Assembly: GCA_009684515.1 (NCBI GenBank)
Contig: WKKS01000002.1
Location: 62,001-126,000 of the forward strand
Source of the DNA: Geobacter sp.
Lineage (GTDB): Bacteria > Desulfobacterota > Desulfuromonadia > Geobacterales > Pseudopelobacteraceae
Direction of reading: 5' to 3'
DNA: 64,000 nucleotides
Of the stretch, positions 35,741 through 46,058 are shown piece after piece. The notes under the pieces were generated by a model. That model had not been told where the DNA came from. It saw only the letters and a program-made list of their open reading frames with translations, and ran no database searches. Numbering within the stretch: the stretch's first letter is position 1; every line of letters begins with the position of its first letter. The position numbers and the translations under genes were made by a program.

Positions 35741-37375
35741 TTATGGGCGATTTCGTGTAAGTGACGCCACATCGACCACAAAAACAACACGGCCATCTCC
35801 GGTAACAGTTGCGCCGCTTATACCCCGTAAAAAAGAAAGCGGCGTGGTCAGGGGTCTGACAAAAATTTCCTGCTGCCCCAGGATACAATCTGCAATAAAG
35901 GCTATTTTGTCACCGCCAATCTCACAAACAACCGCCGGGACAATTTTAGTGGCAGGACCAGCGGCCACCGGTTGTCCCAAAAGTCGATTCAGGCTCTTTA
36001 CCGGCACGCGGGTACCGTCCAGCTCAACCACCTTCCGGCACGCCTCGTCAAGAATATCGTCGCGCAGAAGCTCGAGAGTACGGCAGACAACATTTACCGG
36101 GAATGCGATTTCAAACTCTCCGCTCTGCACCAGCAGGACATGGATAATGGAGACCGTAATCGGCAAGCGCAATACAATCCGGCTCCCCGAACCTGTTTCC
36201 GAATGGATACTAAGCGCACCTCCCAAAGAGTGCACCGCGTTTTGAACGGCATCCATGCCGACCCCGCGCCCGGAGATATCACTGACCGTTTCCGCCGTGG
36301 AAAAACCGGGTGCGCAGACCAGCATCAATATTTCCTGCTGAGTCATGGTATCGGCCTGTTCCAGCGAGATAATCCCTTTTTGGAGAGCCTTAGTTTTCAG
36401 GCGTTCAGAATCCATCCCACATCCATCGTCTTCCACAGCTATTTCGACATACCCTTTGTCGCGAATCACAGTCAGGCTGATTTCACCGCTATATGGCTTG
36501 CCGGCCGCCACACGCTCGTCAGGCGTGGACATTCCGTGATCAACCGCATTCCTCAGGATATGAATCAACGGCTCGGCAATTTCTTCCAAGACACCGCGGT
36601 CGAGCTCAATGTTTGTACCATCAATATGAAACGCCACTTCCTTGCCCTGCTTGCGGGCCAGGTCGCGAACAAGCCTCGGAAAGCGTTCTGCTATAAACGC
36701 AAAAGGCACCATCCTCGCCTGCAAAACCACATCACGCAGCTCACGCAGAAGGGCGGCCAGTTGGTTCAACGGCGGATCGAAATCGGACAGGCCGCTGCGG
36801 CGGGCACATTCTGCCAGGCGATAACGGTTGGTAAACAGCTCACCGGCGATGTTGACCAGATGGTCAAGGGTTTCGGTTTTGATGCGAATACTTTTCAGAG
36901 AGTCTGACTGCCTGAAATTGTGGGTGGCCGTAGGGGGGGAATCGGATGCAGCCTGATTAGACTCATCAGGAAGTACCGGCGATGATTTTATTTCTGCGGA
37001 GGGATCAAATGCCGCCAGTTTTTCGATCAAAACGTTTGATTCAGTTATTGTTTCAATGCCGGATTCAACTTGTGAAACCATTCCGGAGAGAGCATCAGCG
37101 CCTTCAAACAATAAATCGGCAAGGGAGGGTGTAAAGGTGGTTTCGCCATCGCGAACATGACCCAATTGGTCTTCCATGACGTGAGAAAGACGGGCGATGG
37201 GTTCATAACCCATCGTGGCAGCCATTCCCTTCAGTGAATGGGCATGCCTGAACAACTCGTCGATCAGCTTTTGATCACCGGTGAGATCTTCCAACCTGAC
37301 GATCAGACTGTTAAAGGCATTGAGGTGCTCGCGGGCTTCGGAAACGAACAGATCCCGATACTGGGACATGTCCAT
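35741..37375 (-). CDS. cheA: CheA-type chemotaxis kinase lacking the P2 domain
   Basis: A 544-residue CheA-like kinase. The Hpt domain has phospho-acceptor His46 in LFRHAHSLKGMA. The dimerisation region and the ATP domain follow (NAVDHGMSTPDER, EVAVEDDGCGMD-like, AVQNAVHSLGGALS), then a CheW-like C-terminal domain (IIHVLLVQSGEFEIAFPV). The stretch between Hpt and dimerisation is only about 50 residues, too short for the CheY-binding P2 domain. GGAGG precedes the ATG. The neighbouring CheY, eight bases upstream, is the likely partner. No receptor, CheW, CheR or CheB gene is near. Confidence 0.9.
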   Translation of the reverse strand: MDMSQYRDLFVSEAREHLNAFNSLIVRLEDLTGDQKLIDELFRHAHSLKGMAATMGYEPIARLSHVMEDQLGHVRDGETTFTPSLADLLFEGADALSGMVSQVESGIETITESNVLIEKLAAFDPSAEIKSSPVLPDESNQAASDSPPTATHNFRQSDSLKSIRIKTETLDHLVNIAGELFTNRYRLAECARRSGLSDFDPPLNQLAALLRELRDVVLQARMVPFAFIAERFPRLVRDLARKQGKEVAFHIDGTNIELDRGVLEEIAEPLIHILRNAVDHGMSTPDERVAAGKPYSGEISLTVIRDKGYVEIAVEDDGCGMDSERLKTKALQKGIISLEQADTMTQQEILMLVCAPGFSTAETVSDISGRGVGMDAVQNAVHSLGGALSIHSETGSGSRIVLRLPITVSIIHVLLVQSGEFEIAFPVNVVCRTLELLRDDILDEACRKVVELDGTRVPVKSLNRLLGQPVAAGPATKIVPAVVCEIGGDKIAFIADCILGQQEIFVRPLTTPLSFLRGISGATVTGDGRVVFVVDVASLTRNRP

Positions 37376-37378
37376 TGA

Positions 37379-37741
37379 TCAGTCCTCCAGACTTTCCAAT
37401 ATTTCAACTACCTTTTCGGGCTTGAAGGGTTTCGGAATGAACGCTTTTGCACCCAGGTCGAGAGCTTTCTGAATGACCTGTTCCTGCCCGATACCGGAAC
37501 AAACGACGACTTTCGAGTTAGGATAAGATACTGCAATTGACTGCAACAGATCCAAACCGTTGGAATCTGGCAGGATAATGTCCAATAAGACGATATCCGG
37601 CTGGTTGGTACGAAGGTGTTTCATGGCCTCAATGCCGCTGGCCGCCTCTGCCGCCACGACGTATCCGTTTTCAGTCAAAATCCCGCGCAGTATATTACGC
37701 ATGAAAAGGGCGTCATCAACAATCATAACGGTTCGGCTCAT
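37379..37741 (-). CDS. cheY: CheY-like single-domain response regulator
   Basis: A 120-residue receiver protein with phospho-acceptor Asp54 (LLDIILP), the Asp pair at residues 9-10, the Thr/Ser site (VVCSGIG) and Lys (FIPKPFKP). No output domain. GGAGG precedes the ATG, 15 bases after gatB. It is likely phosphorylated by the CheA downstream and linked to gatCAB by read-through transcription. Confidence 0.9.
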   Translation of the reverse strand: MSRTVMIVDDALFMRNILRGILTENGYVVAAEAASGIEAMKHLRTNQPDIVLLDIILPDSNGLDLLQSIAVSYPNSKVVVCSGIGQEQVIQKALDLGAKAFIPKPFKPEKVVEILESLED

Positions 37742-37756
37742 AAAAAAACCTCCATC

Positions 37757-39199
37757 CTACCCTTTGAGTTTTTTCAGCAAAAGCTCGTTCACCACCGCCG
37801 GGTTGGCTTTCCCTTTACTGACTTTCATAACCTGACCAACAAAAAAGCCGAACACCTTTTCCTTGCCGCCGCGATACTCTTCAACCTGGCCGGCGTTGGC
37901 GGCCATAATTTCATCAATGATGGACTCAATGGCGCCGCCGTCCGAAACCTGCACCAGCCCCTGCTCTTCGACAATCAACTGTGGCGCCTTGCCGCTTCTC
38001 CACATTTCGTCAAAAACAGTTTTGGCGATCTTGCCGGAGATCGTCCCTTCGTCAATCAACTTTAGCAGTTCCGCCAGCAATTGAGGAGTAACCGGGCATT
38101 CCCGGATCGATGTGCCGCTGTCATTAAGCGAACGGGTGATTTCACCCATGGTCCAGTTGGCAACCGCCTTGGCATTGCCGTGAGCTGCAACGCCGGCCTC
38201 AAAAAACTCCGCCAGCGGCCGGTTGGCAGTCAAAACCTCGGCGTCATATTCCGTCAGTCCCAATTGCGACACAAACCGTTTACGGCACTGTTCCGGCAGC
38301 TCCGGCAACTCCGTGCGTGAACGCTCCACCCACTCGTCACAGATAACCAGAGGAACAAGATCCGGATCAGGGAAGTAACGATAATCGTGAGCTTCTTCTT
38401 TGCTGCGCATGGAACGTGTCCGGCCGCTGTTCGGATCGAAGAGCCGCGTTTCCTGCACAACAGTCCCGCCATCCTCGATCAAATCGATCTGACGCTGGAT
38501 TTCATACTCGATGGCCTGCTTGACAAACTTGAATGAATTGACGTTCTTGATCTCGGCCCGGGTGCCGAAAGTGTCTGAACCGACCGGCATGACCGAAACG
38601 TTTGCATCACAACGGAAGCTTCCCTCCTCCATATTGCCATCGCAGAGACCGAGCCAGGTCACTATCTGGTGGAGCTGTTTGAGATAGGAGACCGCTTCGT
38701 CGGAGGAACGCAGATCAGGCTCCGAAACCACTTCCAGCAAGGGAGTACAGGCGCGGTTCAGGTCAACTCCGGAGTTATCATCAAGACCGGTCAGGTCACC
38801 ATGCACCAGCTTCCCCGCATCCTCCTCCATATGAATCCGGGTAATGCCGATTCGCTTGCCTTCCTGCCCATCCAGCTGGATATCCAGCCAGCCGTGCTGG
38901 CAGATCGGCTCTTCGAATTGGCTGATCTGGTATCCTTTGGGAAGATCAGGATAGAAGTAGTTTTTACGGGCAAAGATACTGCGGGGTGTAATGCTGCAGT
39001 TCGTGGAGAGTCCGGCCTTGATGGCAAACTCAACCACTTTTTTGTTGAGCACCGGCAATGCGCCCGGCAACCCCAGGCAGACCGGACAGGTCTGGGAGTT
39101 GGGTTCGGAACCGAACTTGGTCGAGCAGCCGCAGAAGATCTTGGTATCGGTCAGTAGCTGGACGTGGACTTCAAGACCGATGACTGGTTGGTATTTCAT
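37757..39199 (-). CDS. gatB: Asp-tRNA(Asn)/Glu-tRNA(Gln) amidotransferase subunit B
   Basis: A 480-residue GatB. It binds the mischarged tRNA and activates the carboxylate with ATP for transamidation. Visible are [42 protein letters not shown] and the C-terminal GatB/YqeY helical domain ([26 protein letters not shown]). The length is standard. GGAGT lies before the ATG. It follows gatA by 24 bases. Confidence 0.96.
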   Translation of the reverse strand: MKYQPVIGLEVHVQLLTDTKIFCGCSTKFGSEPNSQTCPVCLGLPGALPVLNKKVVEFAIKAGLSTNCSITPRSIFARKNYFYPDLPKGYQISQFEEPICQHGWLDIQLDGQEGKRIGITRIHMEEDAGKLVHGDLTGLDDNSGVDLNRACTPLLEVVSEPDLRSSDEAVSYLKQLHQIVTWLGLCDGNMEEGSFRCDANVSVMPVGSDTFGTRAEIKNVNSFKFVKQAIEYEIQRQIDLIEDGGTVVQETRLFDPNSGRTRSMRSKEEAHDYRYFPDPDLVPLVICDEWVERSRTELPELPEQCRKRFVSQLGLTEYDAEVLTANRPLAEFFEAGVAAHGNAKAVANWTMGEITRSLNDSGTSIRECPVTPQLLAELLKLIDEGTISGKIAKTVFDEMWRSGKAPQLIVEEQGLVQVSDGGAIESIIDEIMAANAGQVEEYRGGKEKVFGFFVGQVMKVSKGKANPAVVNELLLKKLKG

Positions 39200-39223
39200 A
39201 CATTCTACTCCGAAATGATGATT

Positions 39224-40681
39224 TTATAGGGCCGCAGTTGCTTTGTGCCATTCGGTGGCCTGCTCGAAGGCATATCCGGCACGCAGTATGACTTCCTCAC
39301 CAAAAGGCTTCCCGATCAATTGCACTCCAATTGGAAGCCCATCTGCCGAGAAACCGGCCGGCAGCGACATGGCGCAGGTGCCAGCCAGGTTGACCGGAAT
39401 TGTAAAAATGTCCGAGAGGTACATCTGGAGCGGGTCATTGACCTTCTCCCCGATCTTGAATGCCGGGGTGGGGGCAACCGGAGTCAGCATAACGTCAACA
39501 CTCTCGAAGGCCTTGATGAAATCGTTCATGATTAACGTGCGGGCCTTCTGGGCCTTCACATAATAAGCATCGTAGTAACCTGATGAAAGGGCGTAGGTAC
39601 CCAGCATGATGCGGCGCTTTACCTCCGCACCGAATCCTTCGCTGCGACTCTTGGTATACATATCAAGCAGGCCGGCTGCTTCTTTGGCACGATGTCCGAA
39701 GCGAACTCCATCGTAGCGGGCCAGATTGGAACTGGCCTCGGCGGTGGCGATCAGATAATAGGTTGCCACGGCGTAATCGGTGTGCGGCAGCGAAATTTCG
39801 ACAAACTCTGCGCCCAATCTCCGGTAGGTTTCAATGACGGCATCCATGGTTTTCTGGACATCCGGATCAAGGCCGGCTATGAAATATTCTTTCGGCAAAC
39901 CGATTTTCAACCCTTTGATACCGCCCGCCAGCTCAGAAACGTAATCGGGCACAGGCTCATCGACACTTGTGGAATCTTTGGGGTCGTACCCTGCCAATGC
40001 AGAAAGCATAATGGCGTTATCAGTCACATCACGGGTCAGCGGTCCGACCTGGTCCAGAGAAGATGCATACGCGATAACTCCGTAGCGCGAAACACGACCG
40101 TAGGTCGGCTTCAGGCCGACACATCCGCAATGTGACGCAGGCTGGCGGATAGACCCGCCGGTATCGGTACCGAGGGTGGCAATCGCCTGGCGGGCCGCTA
40201 TGGCAGCCGCCGAACCGCCTGAAGAGCCGCCCGGGATGCGGGTGGTGTCCCAAGGGTTGCGGCAAACCCCGAAAGCACTTGATTCGTTGGATGATCCCAT
40301 CGCAAACTCATCCTGATTCAGCTTGCCAAGCAGGACGGCACCGCTGTCACGCAGATTCTGATAGGAAGTGGCACTGTAAGGAGGGATAAAGTTTTCGAGA
40401 ATGCGTGAGCCGCAGGTGGTGCGAATCCCCTCCGTAAGAAAGATATCCTTGACCGCCAGCGGGATGCCGGTCAACATATCCATCCTGCCCGAAGCGATCC
40501 GCAGGTCGGCCGTTGCTGCACATTCCAGTGCATGATCAGCGGTCACAGTGATAAATGAACCAACCTGTGGCTCCACCGTTTCAATACGCTCCAGCATGGC
40601 TTTTGTGGCCTCAACGGAGGAAAGCTGTTTCGATTTCAACGCGGCGTGAAGTCCACTGATAGTCATATCGATAATGTTCAT
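39224..40681 (-). CDS. gatA: Asp-tRNA(Asn)/Glu-tRNA(Gln) amidotransferase subunit A
   Basis: A 485-residue amidase-signature enzyme that produces ammonia from glutamine for the transamidation. It has the amidase Ser-rich motif [19 protein letters not shown] and the [16 protein letters not shown] segment carrying the catalytic Ser pair. I start at ATG 40681 with AAGGA upstream; the TTG seven codons earlier lies within that ribosome-binding region. Thirteen bases separate it from the gatC stop. Confidence 0.96.
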   Translation of the reverse strand: MNIIDMTISGLHAALKSKQLSSVEATKAMLERIETVEPQVGSFITVTADHALECAATADLRIASGRMDMLTGIPLAVKDIFLTEGIRTTCGSRILENFIPPYSATSYQNLRDSGAVLLGKLNQDEFAMGSSNESSAFGVCRNPWDTTRIPGGSSGGSAAAIAARQAIATLGTDTGGSIRQPASHCGCVGLKPTYGRVSRYGVIAYASSLDQVGPLTRDVTDNAIMLSALAGYDPKDSTSVDEPVPDYVSELAGGIKGLKIGLPKEYFIAGLDPDVQKTMDAVIETYRRLGAEFVEISLPHTDYAVATYYLIATAEASSNLARYDGVRFGHRAKEAAGLLDMYTKSRSEGFGAEVKRRIMLGTYALSSGYYDAYYVKAQKARTLIMNDFIKAFESVDVMLTPVAPTPAFKIGEKVNDPLQMYLSDIFTIPVNLAGTCAMSLPAGFSADGLPIGVQLIGKPFGEEVILRAGYAFEQATEWHKATAAL

Positions 40682-40694
40682 GGGTGTTCCTTGT

Positions 40695-40982
40695 CTATTC
40701 AATTACTTTTGGCACGCTGAAGTATGTGCCTGATTTGAGGGGAGCATTGTCAAGTGCTTTATCAACACCGATAGAAGGGCAAACCAGGTCTTCACGAAAT
40801 GCATTCTCAACTGGAATGGCGTGAGAGGTCGGCCTGACCCCGTCAGTGTTCAGCTCTTTAAGCTTTTCCACGTATCCAAGAATGGCATCCATCTGTCCGG
40901 CAAACAGCTTCTTCTCATCAGCCCCCAGCTCAAGGCGGGCAAGTCGTGCAACATGCTCAACATCGGCTACTGTTATGCTCAT
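40695..40982 (-). CDS. gatC: Asp-tRNA(Asn)/Glu-tRNA(Gln) amidotransferase subunit C
   Basis: A 95-residue Gat[35 protein letters not shown], then the conserved RPTSHAIP and FRED segments and the ending [10 protein letters not shown]. It is the small linker between GatA and GatB. First gene of the operon; a promoter-like pair sits 40-65 bases upstream. Confidence 0.95.
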   Translation of the reverse strand: MSITVADVEHVARLARLELGADEKKLFAGQMDAILGYVEKLKELNTDGVRPTSHAIPVENAFREDLVCPSIGVDKALDNAPLKSGTYFSVPKVIE

Positions 40983-41018
40983 ATAATCAACCCCGAAGTC
41001 TATTAAATTAACCTTGCT

Positions 41019-41047
41019 TTTGTAGCACGAAATATGCCCTTTTACAA
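41019..41047 (-). promoter_or_regulatory. Candidate sigma-70 promoter for gatCAB-cheYA
   Basis: On the minus strand TTGTAA, 17 bases, TACAAA: four of six matches in each box with optimal spacing. It is placed 36-65 bases before the gatC ATG in an otherwise non-coding divergent region. Confidence 0.45.
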
Positions 41048-41078
41048 CCAGTGTTCATCCCGGTTCGTCCCGCAGAGT

Positions 41079-41090
41079 TTACCGCGGTAA
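41079..41090. promoter_or_regulatory. 12-bp perfect palindrome TTACCGCGGTAA between divergent promoters
   Basis: It sits between the gatC promoter and the -35 box of the rplM promoter, eight bases from the latter. A perfect palindrome at this place could be an operator, but no regulator is known to me for this sequence. Confidence 0.35.
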
Positions 41091-41098
41091 TTTTTTTC

Positions 41099-41127
41099 TT
41101 GACAGGCAAACGCACATTCAGTAAGTT
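41099..41127 (+). promoter_or_regulatory. Candidate sigma-70 promoter for rplM-rpsI
   Basis: A perfect -35 box TTGACA (41099-41104), 17 bases, TAAGTT (41122-41127). It gives a leader of about 55 bases before the rplM ATG and is in the right place for a strongly expressed ribosomal-protein operon. Confidence 0.6.
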
Positions 41128-41150
41128 ACACCTCTTCAAAAAAATCATGG

Positions 41151-41164
41151 CCTGACCTGTCAGG
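41151..41164 (+). promoter_or_regulatory. Short inverted repeat in the rplM leader
   Basis: CCTGACCTGTCAGG (6-bp stem) lies in the predicted leader, 24 bases before the rplM ATG. In E. coli the rplM-rpsI leader carries a feedback site; a hairpin here could play such a role, but only the position supports this. Confidence 0.3.
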
Positions 41165-41188
41165 TTGTACACGGCGTGAGGATCTTTT

Positions 41189-41617
41189 ATGAAAACAGAA
41201 GTAGCTAAAATTGAAAATGTAAAGCGTGATTGGTACGTTGTGGACGCTCAAGATGCAGTACTGGGACGTCTTTCCACTCAGATAGCCTCCGTTCTGCGCG
41301 GCAAGAACAAGGCAATCTACACCCCCAGTGTTGATACTGGCGATTTCGTCATTGTTGTAAATGCGGAAAAAATCGCTCTGACCGGCCACAAACTTGCTAA
41401 CAAGACATATTACAGTCACTCTGGTTATGTTGGCGGACTGAAAGAGATTTCAGCCGGCGAACTGATTGCCAAGAAACCGGAAGAGCTGATCAAAAAAGCG
41501 GTCAAGGGGATGCTTCCCAAAAACAAACTGTCACGGGCAATGCTCAGCAAGCTGAAAATTTATGCTGGACCGAGTCATCCGCATGAAGCTCAGCAGCCCA
41601 AGAATCTAGCACTTTAA
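41189..41617 (+). CDS. rplM: 50S ribosomal protein L13
   Basis: A 142-residue L13, an early-assembling large-subunit protein. The hallmarks are [35 protein letters not shown] and [21 protein letters not shown], ending [18 protein letters not shown] lies six bases before the ATG. It is cotranscribed with rpsI, 20 bases downstream. Confidence 0.97.
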   Translation: MKTEVAKIENVKRDWYVVDAQDAVLGRLSTQIASVLRGKNKAIYTPSVDTGDFVIVVNAEKIALTGHKLANKTYYSHSGYVGGLKEISAGELIAKKPEELIKKAVKGMLPKNKLSRAMLSKLKIYAGPSHPHEAQQPKNLAL

Positions 41618-41637
41618 TACTCCAAGGAGAAAACGAT

Positions 41638-42030
41638 ATGGCAGCAGTCAGCTATTATGGAACCGGCAAGCGCAAGAGCTCAATCGCTCGTGTATGGCTT
41701 AAGCCCGGTGTTGGCACATTCACCATCAACAACAAAACCATCGACGAATATTTTGGTCGTGAAACGTCCAAGATGGTTGTGCGCCAGCCATTTGAGCTGG
41801 TTGAGAAGGTCGGCATCTTTGATGTTTACGTGACCGTTTCAGGCGGCGGCGACACCGGCCAGGCTGGTGCCATCAAGCACGGCATCACCAAGGCCCTTCT
41901 GCTTAACGATCCGGAACTGCGCGGCGTACTTAAGAAAGCCGGGTTTATAACCCGTGATTCACGCGTAAAAGAGCGTAAGAAGTACGGCAGAAAAGCAGCT
42001 CGCGCCCGCTTCCAGTTCTCCAAGCGTTAA
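41638..42030 (+). CDS. rpsI: 30S ribosomal protein S9
   Basis: A 130-residue S9: [39 protein letters not shown], and the basic tail [17 protein letters not shown] that reaches the P-site tRNA. The pair rplM-rpsI is almost universal in bacteria. AAGGAG is present before the ATG. A terminator follows. Confidence 0.97.
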   Translation: MAAVSYYGTGKRKSSIARVWLKPGVGTFTINNKTIDEYFGRETSKMVVRQPFELVEKVGIFDVYVTVSGGGDTGQAGAIKHGITKALLLNDPELRGVLKKAGFITRDSRVKERKKYGRKAARARFQFSKR

Positions 42031-42060
42031 TCGCTGGATTACACCACGCTGGTATGTTAC

Positions 42061-42095
42061 AAGGGGAAATCCGCAAGGGTTTCCCCTTTTTCTTT
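42061..42095 (+). terminator. Rho-independent terminator after rpsI
   Basis: AAGGGGAAA pairs with TTTCCCCTT across a ten-base loop and runs into a T-rich tract (42087-42095). It would end the rplM-rpsI transcript. The argC Shine-Dalgarno begins directly after it, so argC needs read-through or its own start site. Confidence 0.75.
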
Positions 42096-42111
42096 GAAAG
42101 GAGCCATATCC

Positions 42112-43152
42112 ATGTTGAAAGTCGCCATTGTTGGAGCCAGCGGTTATACCGGCCTGGAATTAATCCGAATCCTGCATTGCCACCCCGAGGTTGCTGTAAC
42201 CTGCCTGACTTCGGAGCAAAGTGCCGGCAAGAGTATTTCCGATATTTTCCCCACCCTGCGTGGTCGCTGCGATCTGTTACTGGAAAACCTTGAACCGGTC
42301 CGGATCGCTGAAAAAGCTGATCTGGTTTTCACCGCCTTGCCTCACAAAGCGGCCATGGAAGTGGTTCCAACCTTTCTCAAACTCGGCAAAAAGGTGGTCG
42401 ACCTCTCGGCAGACTACCGCCTCTCTGACCCTGCCGTGTACGGCGAGTGGTATGAACCGCATATGAATCCAGCCTACCTGAAGAAGGCCGTCTACGGCCT
42501 GCCCGAAATCAGACGATCTAAGATCAAAGGGGCAAAACTGGTCGCCAACCCGGGCTGCTATCCGACCAGCATCATCCTGGGATTGGCACCACTCTTGAAA
42601 AAGGGGCTGATCCGCACTCAGAGCATCATTGCCGATTCCGCTTCGGGAGTCACCGGCGCCGGCAGATCTGCTAAAGTGGACTCACTCTATTGTGAGGTCA
42701 ATGAGGGGTACAAGGCTTACGGCGTCGGCGGCATTCACAGGCACACACCGGAAATTGAACAGGAGCTGTCACTGTTGGCAGGAGTCTCTTTGAAGGTCAC
42801 TTTTACGCCGCACCTGGTTCCCATGGATCGCGGCATCCTCTCAACTATTTATGCAGCTCCACTCAACGAGCTGACAACCGCCAAACTGATAAACTTGTAC
42901 GAGGAGTTTTACGAAGGCGAACCTTTTGTACGAGTGCTGCCCCATGGCCGCCTGCCGTCAACATCCTTTGTACGCGGCTCCAACTTCTGCGACATCGCGC
43001 CGATGATCGATACGCGCACCGGACGCATTATTGTCGTTTCGGCAATCGATAACCTGGTCAAGGGCGCCTCCGGACAGGCTGTTCAGAACATGAACCTGAT
43101 CTGCGGTTTTCCCGAGACAACCGGCCTTGACGCTCTGGCACTGTTCCCCTGA
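42112..43152 (+). CDS. argC: N-acetyl-gamma-glutamyl-phosphate reductase
   Basis: A 346-residue ArgC, third step of arginine synthesis, reducing N-acetylglutamyl phosphate with NADPH. It has the NADP motif [17 protein letters not shown] and the catalytic Cys in ANPGCYPTS, then [12 protein letters not shown] start at ATG 42112, ten bases after AAGGAG; the TTG 18 bases earlier overlaps the terminator tail. ygiQ begins four bases after its stop. Confidence 0.95.
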   Translation: MLKVAIVGASGYTGLELIRILHCHPEVAVTCLTSEQSAGKSISDIFPTLRGRCDLLLENLEPVRIAEKADLVFTALPHKAAMEVVPTFLKLGKKVVDLSADYRLSDPAVYGEWYEPHMNPAYLKKAVYGLPEIRRSKIKGAKLVANPGCYPTSIILGLAPLLKKGLIRTQSIIADSASGVTGAGRSAKVDSLYCEVNEGYKAYGVGGIHRHTPEIEQELSLLAGVSLKVTFTPHLVPMDRGILSTIYAAPLNELTTAKLINLYEEFYEGEPFVRVLPHGRLPSTSFVRGSNFCDIAPMIDTRTGRIIVVSAIDNLVKGASGQAVQNMNLICGFPETTGLDALALFP

Positions 43153-43155
43153 CGC

Positions 43156-45006
43156 ATGCCATTTCTGCCGATAACCATTGATGAAGTCCGCTCCCGGGGC
43201 TGGGACCAACTCGATATCATCTTCATTTCCGGTGATGCTTATATCGACCACCCTGCCTTTGGCGTGCCACTTCTGGCCCGCTGGCTGGAATCATTCGGCT
43301 TTCGGGTTGGAATTATACCGCAGCCTGACTGGCGTTCAAAAGAATCCTTCATGGCTCTTGGCCGACCGCGACTGTTTTTTGCAGTCTCAGCCGGCGCAAT
43401 GGATTCCATGGTTGCCCACTATACCCCGGCGCGCAAACTGCGTCATGACGACGCCTATACTCCCGGCAACCGCCATGGCGCGCGCCCCAACCGGGCGACC
43501 ATAATCTATACTTCACGACTGAAGGAGGCCTTTAAGGATGTACCGGTGGTGATCGGTGGCCTTGAGGCTTCACTACGCCGCTTTGCCCATTACGATTATT
43601 GGGAAAACAAGGTGCGCCGTTCGATTCTGCTGGATGCCAAGGCCGACCTGCTGATCTACGGCATGGCAGAAAAGGCACTTCTGGAAGTTGCACAGCGGAT
43701 GCGGGAAGGTGAGCGCATGCCTGAGATCAGCAATGTTCGCGGAACGGCATTTATCTGCAACAAAGCTGAATACCTTCCGGGAGTTCAACTCCCCTCGTAT
43801 GAGGCGGCGGCCGACTCAAAGGAACAGTTCGCCGAGGCCTTCCGAATGACTTTCCTTGAACAAAATCCATGGAGTGCCCGGACATTGGTTCAACCCCACG
43901 CCAGTCGCAATCTGGTCTGTAATCCGCCCGCCCTGCCACTTTCCAGGCAGGAGATGGATACTGTCTACGCGCTGCCGTTCGAGAAGTCTCCTCATCCGTC
44001 CTACCATGATCAAATCCCGGCCTGGGAGCAGATCAAAAGCTCTATCACCAGCCACCGCGGCTGTTTCGGCGGCTGTGCTTTCTGTGCAATTACGATGCAC
44101 CAGGGCAAAACCATCCAATCGCGCAGTGAAGGGTCCGTCCTTTCCGAAATTGACGATATGACTCGCAAACCATGGTTCCGCGGCAGCATCAGCGACATCG
44201 GCGGGCCGACCGCTAATATGTACGGCCTGTCATGTGGCAACAGTGATTCAAAGAAGACATGCCTGCGAGAAAGCTGCATCTTTCCGGACATTTGCAAAAA
44301 TCTGCTCACCAGCGACCGACAGTCAACATCTCTGTTGCAAAAAGCGCGCAAACGTAACGGTGTCAAGCATATTGCGGTTTCATCGGGCGTGCGTTACGAC
44401 CTGATGGAAACCCAGCCGGGCTACTTTCGCGAGTTGGTTGGGCACCATGTCAGCGGGCTGTTGAAAATAGCGCCGGAGCACCTAACCGAACACGTTACGC
44501 AGTTGATGCGCAAGCCTGGAAAAAAATCCTTCGAAAAGTTTCTTCTTAAGTTCCGAGAAGAAAACGACCGGCTAGGCAAGCGTCAATCAATCGTTCCATA
44601 CCTGATTTCCGGACATCCCGGCTGTCGATTGGAAGACATGCTGGAGTTGACTCTGGCTTTAAAAAAGATCGGAATCAAAGTCGAACAGGTTCAGGACTTC
44701 ACGCCGACGCCCGGCACAATTTCAAACTGCATGTTTCACACCGGCATTGACCCTTTGACAGGCAAAGCAGTTTATGTTGCCAAAACAGATCGTGAAAAAG
44801 GGCTGCAGAAGTCCCTGCTGCTTTGGCACCAACCGGCTGAGCGCAGTAAGGTACTCGAAGCACTGAAAGAATTGGGACGGATGGATGCAGCCGAGCTGTT
44901 GTTGGGAAGTCATCTTGAAACAACCGGAAAGCCCAAATCGATCAAGTCCGGCGGGCAGAGAAAATCGGTGACAAATCGCACGCTCGACACAAAAAAAGCC
45001 CGCTGA
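43156..45006 (+). CDS. ygiQ: YgiQ-family radical SAM protein
   Basis: A 616-residue protein with the YgiQ layout: an N-terminal B12-like region ([23 protein letters not shown]), [19 protein letters not shown], radical-SAM motif CFGGCAFC (near residue 300), a Cys-rich region ([14 protein letters not shown]), and [17 protein letters not shown] short Lys/Arg-rich tail ends it. The function of YgiQ is not known. The start ATG follows the argC stop with little room for a ribosome-binding site, suggesting coupling. Confidence 0.9.
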   Translation: MPFLPITIDEVRSRGWDQLDIIFISGDAYIDHPAFGVPLLARWLESFGFRVGIIPQPDWRSKESFMALGRPRLFFAVSAGAMDSMVAHYTPARKLRHDDAYTPGNRHGARPNRATIIYTSRLKEAFKDVPVVIGGLEASLRRFAHYDYWENKVRRSILLDAKADLLIYGMAEKALLEVAQRMREGERMPEISNVRGTAFICNKAEYLPGVQLPSYEAAADSKEQFAEAFRMTFLEQNPWSARTLVQPHASRNLVCNPPALPLSRQEMDTVYALPFEKSPHPSYHDQIPAWEQIKSSITSHRGCFGGCAFCAITMHQGKTIQSRSEGSVLSEIDDMTRKPWFRGSISDIGGPTANMYGLSCGNSDSKKTCLRESCIFPDICKNLLTSDRQSTSLLQKARKRNGVKHIAVSSGVRYDLMETQPGYFRELVGHHVSGLLKIAPEHLTEHVTQLMRKPGKKSFEKFLLKFREENDRLGKRQSIVPYLISGHPGCRLEDMLELTLALKKIGIKVEQVQDFTPTPGTISNCMFHTGIDPLTGKAVYVAKTDREKGLQKSLLLWHQPAERSKVLEALKELGRMDAAELLLGSHLETTGKPKSIKSGGQRKSVTNRTLDTKKAR

Positions 45007-45023
45007 TACAAGCGGGCTTTTTT
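44991..45023. terminator. Bidirectional terminator between ygiQ and csp
   Basis: AAGCCCGCT (44996-45004) pairs with AGCGGGCTT (45011-45019), flanked by an A-run on the left and a T-run on the right. It can end both the ygiQ transcript on the plus strand and the csp transcript on the minus strand; it overlaps the end of ygiQ. Confidence 0.85.
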
Positions 45024-45045
45024 GATTTTATTGTCAATTAGTTAT

Positions 45046-45246
45046 TTACTTTTTTGATACGTTAGCTGCCTGCAGGCCCTTTGGACCCTGTGTAATGTCA
45101 AAAGTGACCGCATCGCCTTCTGCCAAAGACTTAAATCCGTCGCCGGCTATCGCGGAAAAATGTACAAAAACATCTTCGCCGCCTTCCTGCTCAATAAAAC
45201 CAAAACCCTTTGTGTCGTTAAACCACTTAACCTTGCCTTGTGCCAT
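45046..45246 (-). CDS. Cold-shock (CspA-family) protein
   Basis: A 66-residue single cold-shock domain with both RNA-binding motifs: KGFGFI and VFVHFSAI. It binds single-stranded RNA or DNA and acts as an RNA chaperone. GGAG lies before the ATG. A 145-base leader with a strong promoter precedes it, as in many csp genes. The terminator at 44991-45023 ends it. Confidence 0.95.
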   Translation of the reverse strand: MAQGKVKWFNDTKGFGFIEQEGGEDVFVHFSAIAGDGFKSLAEGDAVTFDITQGPKGLQAANVSKK

Positions 45247-45425
45247 GATCCTGTCTCCTTTTTTCTCCGGTACTACGCCGGAAGCTGTGGGTTACCGCTT
45301 AAGTTTCCGGAGTCTGATGCAGGGTAACCGCAAAGCCTGGTCAAACATGCTACTTGCAACGTTCTGCAAAAACTTCCGAAACTGGCTGCCCGAGTCGTTT
45401 ATCATAGTGAGAAAGCGGGTGTCAA
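45247..45425 (-). promoter_or_regulatory. csp promoter and long structured 5' leader
   Basis: A perfect -35 TTGACA is at 45420-45425 and a GATAAA -10-like box is 16 bases on (45398-45403). The leader is about 145 bases. It contains a 7-bp inverted repeat (GGTTACC with GGTAACC, 26-base loop) and a TCCGG/CCGGA hairpin near the start codon. Long structured leaders in csp mRNAs commonly regulate translation and stability with temperature; that is inferred here. Confidence 0.6.
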
Positions 45426-45456
45426 GAAAATTTAGCGATTACCAACCTGCTGCATA

Positions 45457-46044
45457 TCAGGGTGCTTTTAACTCATCTGTCTTGGTTTCAAGCTTTTTTA
45501 CAAGCGCGGCATAACCATCGGCATTAATAATTTTGTTAAACTGAGTGCGATAATTCGAGACCAGACTGACCCCCTCGATCACAACATCATAAGCCATCCA
45601 TTTTCCACTCTGGTTGCTCATCCGGTAATCCAGGGTAAACTCATCCCGCTTGGCGGTCACGACCTTGGATTTGACTTCAGCATAATCTCCATCAACAATT
45701 TCCTTCACGTAAACAATCTTCTCATTGTTGTAGGATTCAATTTTACTGGCATAGGAGTTTTCAAGCAACGCGGCGAACAGATCTGCAAAATGCTTTTTTT
45801 CAGCCGCTGTGCGCTGGTTCCAGTGTTTTCCCAAAGAGCGTTTGGCCATTTCAGTATAATCAAATACGAGCGAGATCGTCTTTTTCAAAGCCTGGCGCCG
45901 CTTCTGTTCATTATGCTTCATATCTTTGCTGGCAACAATGCGGACAACTTCGTCCACGGTTTTTTTGACTTCATCGCTGGGACCGGCAAATGCCAGACCT
46001 GCTGTGAGAACTATGCAGATTAGTGCTGTAATCAAAGCTTTCAA
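45457..46044 (-). CDS. mlaC: MlaC-type periplasmic phospholipid-binding protein
   Basis: A 195-residue Tgt2/MlaC protein with a signal peptide (ALITALICIVLTAGLAFA). The mature region shows YTEMAKRSLGKHWNQRTAAEKKHFADLFAALLENSY and MAYDVVIEGVSLVSNYRTQFNKII, typical of MlaC, which ferries phospholipids across the periplasm. It is the last gene of the mlaEFD-tolC-mlaC operon; the TolC-like gene ends 14 bases upstream. Confidence 0.9.
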   Translation of the reverse strand: MKALITALICIVLTAGLAFAGPSDEVKKTVDEVVRIVASKDMKHNEQKRRQALKKTISLVFDYTEMAKRSLGKHWNQRTAAEKKHFADLFAALLENSYASKIESYNNEKIVYVKEIVDGDYAEVKSKVVTAKRDEFTLDYRMSNQSGKWMAYDVVIEGVSLVSNYRTQFNKIINADGYAALVKKLETKTDELKAP

Positions 46045-46058
46045 TTTGTTTCCTCCGA

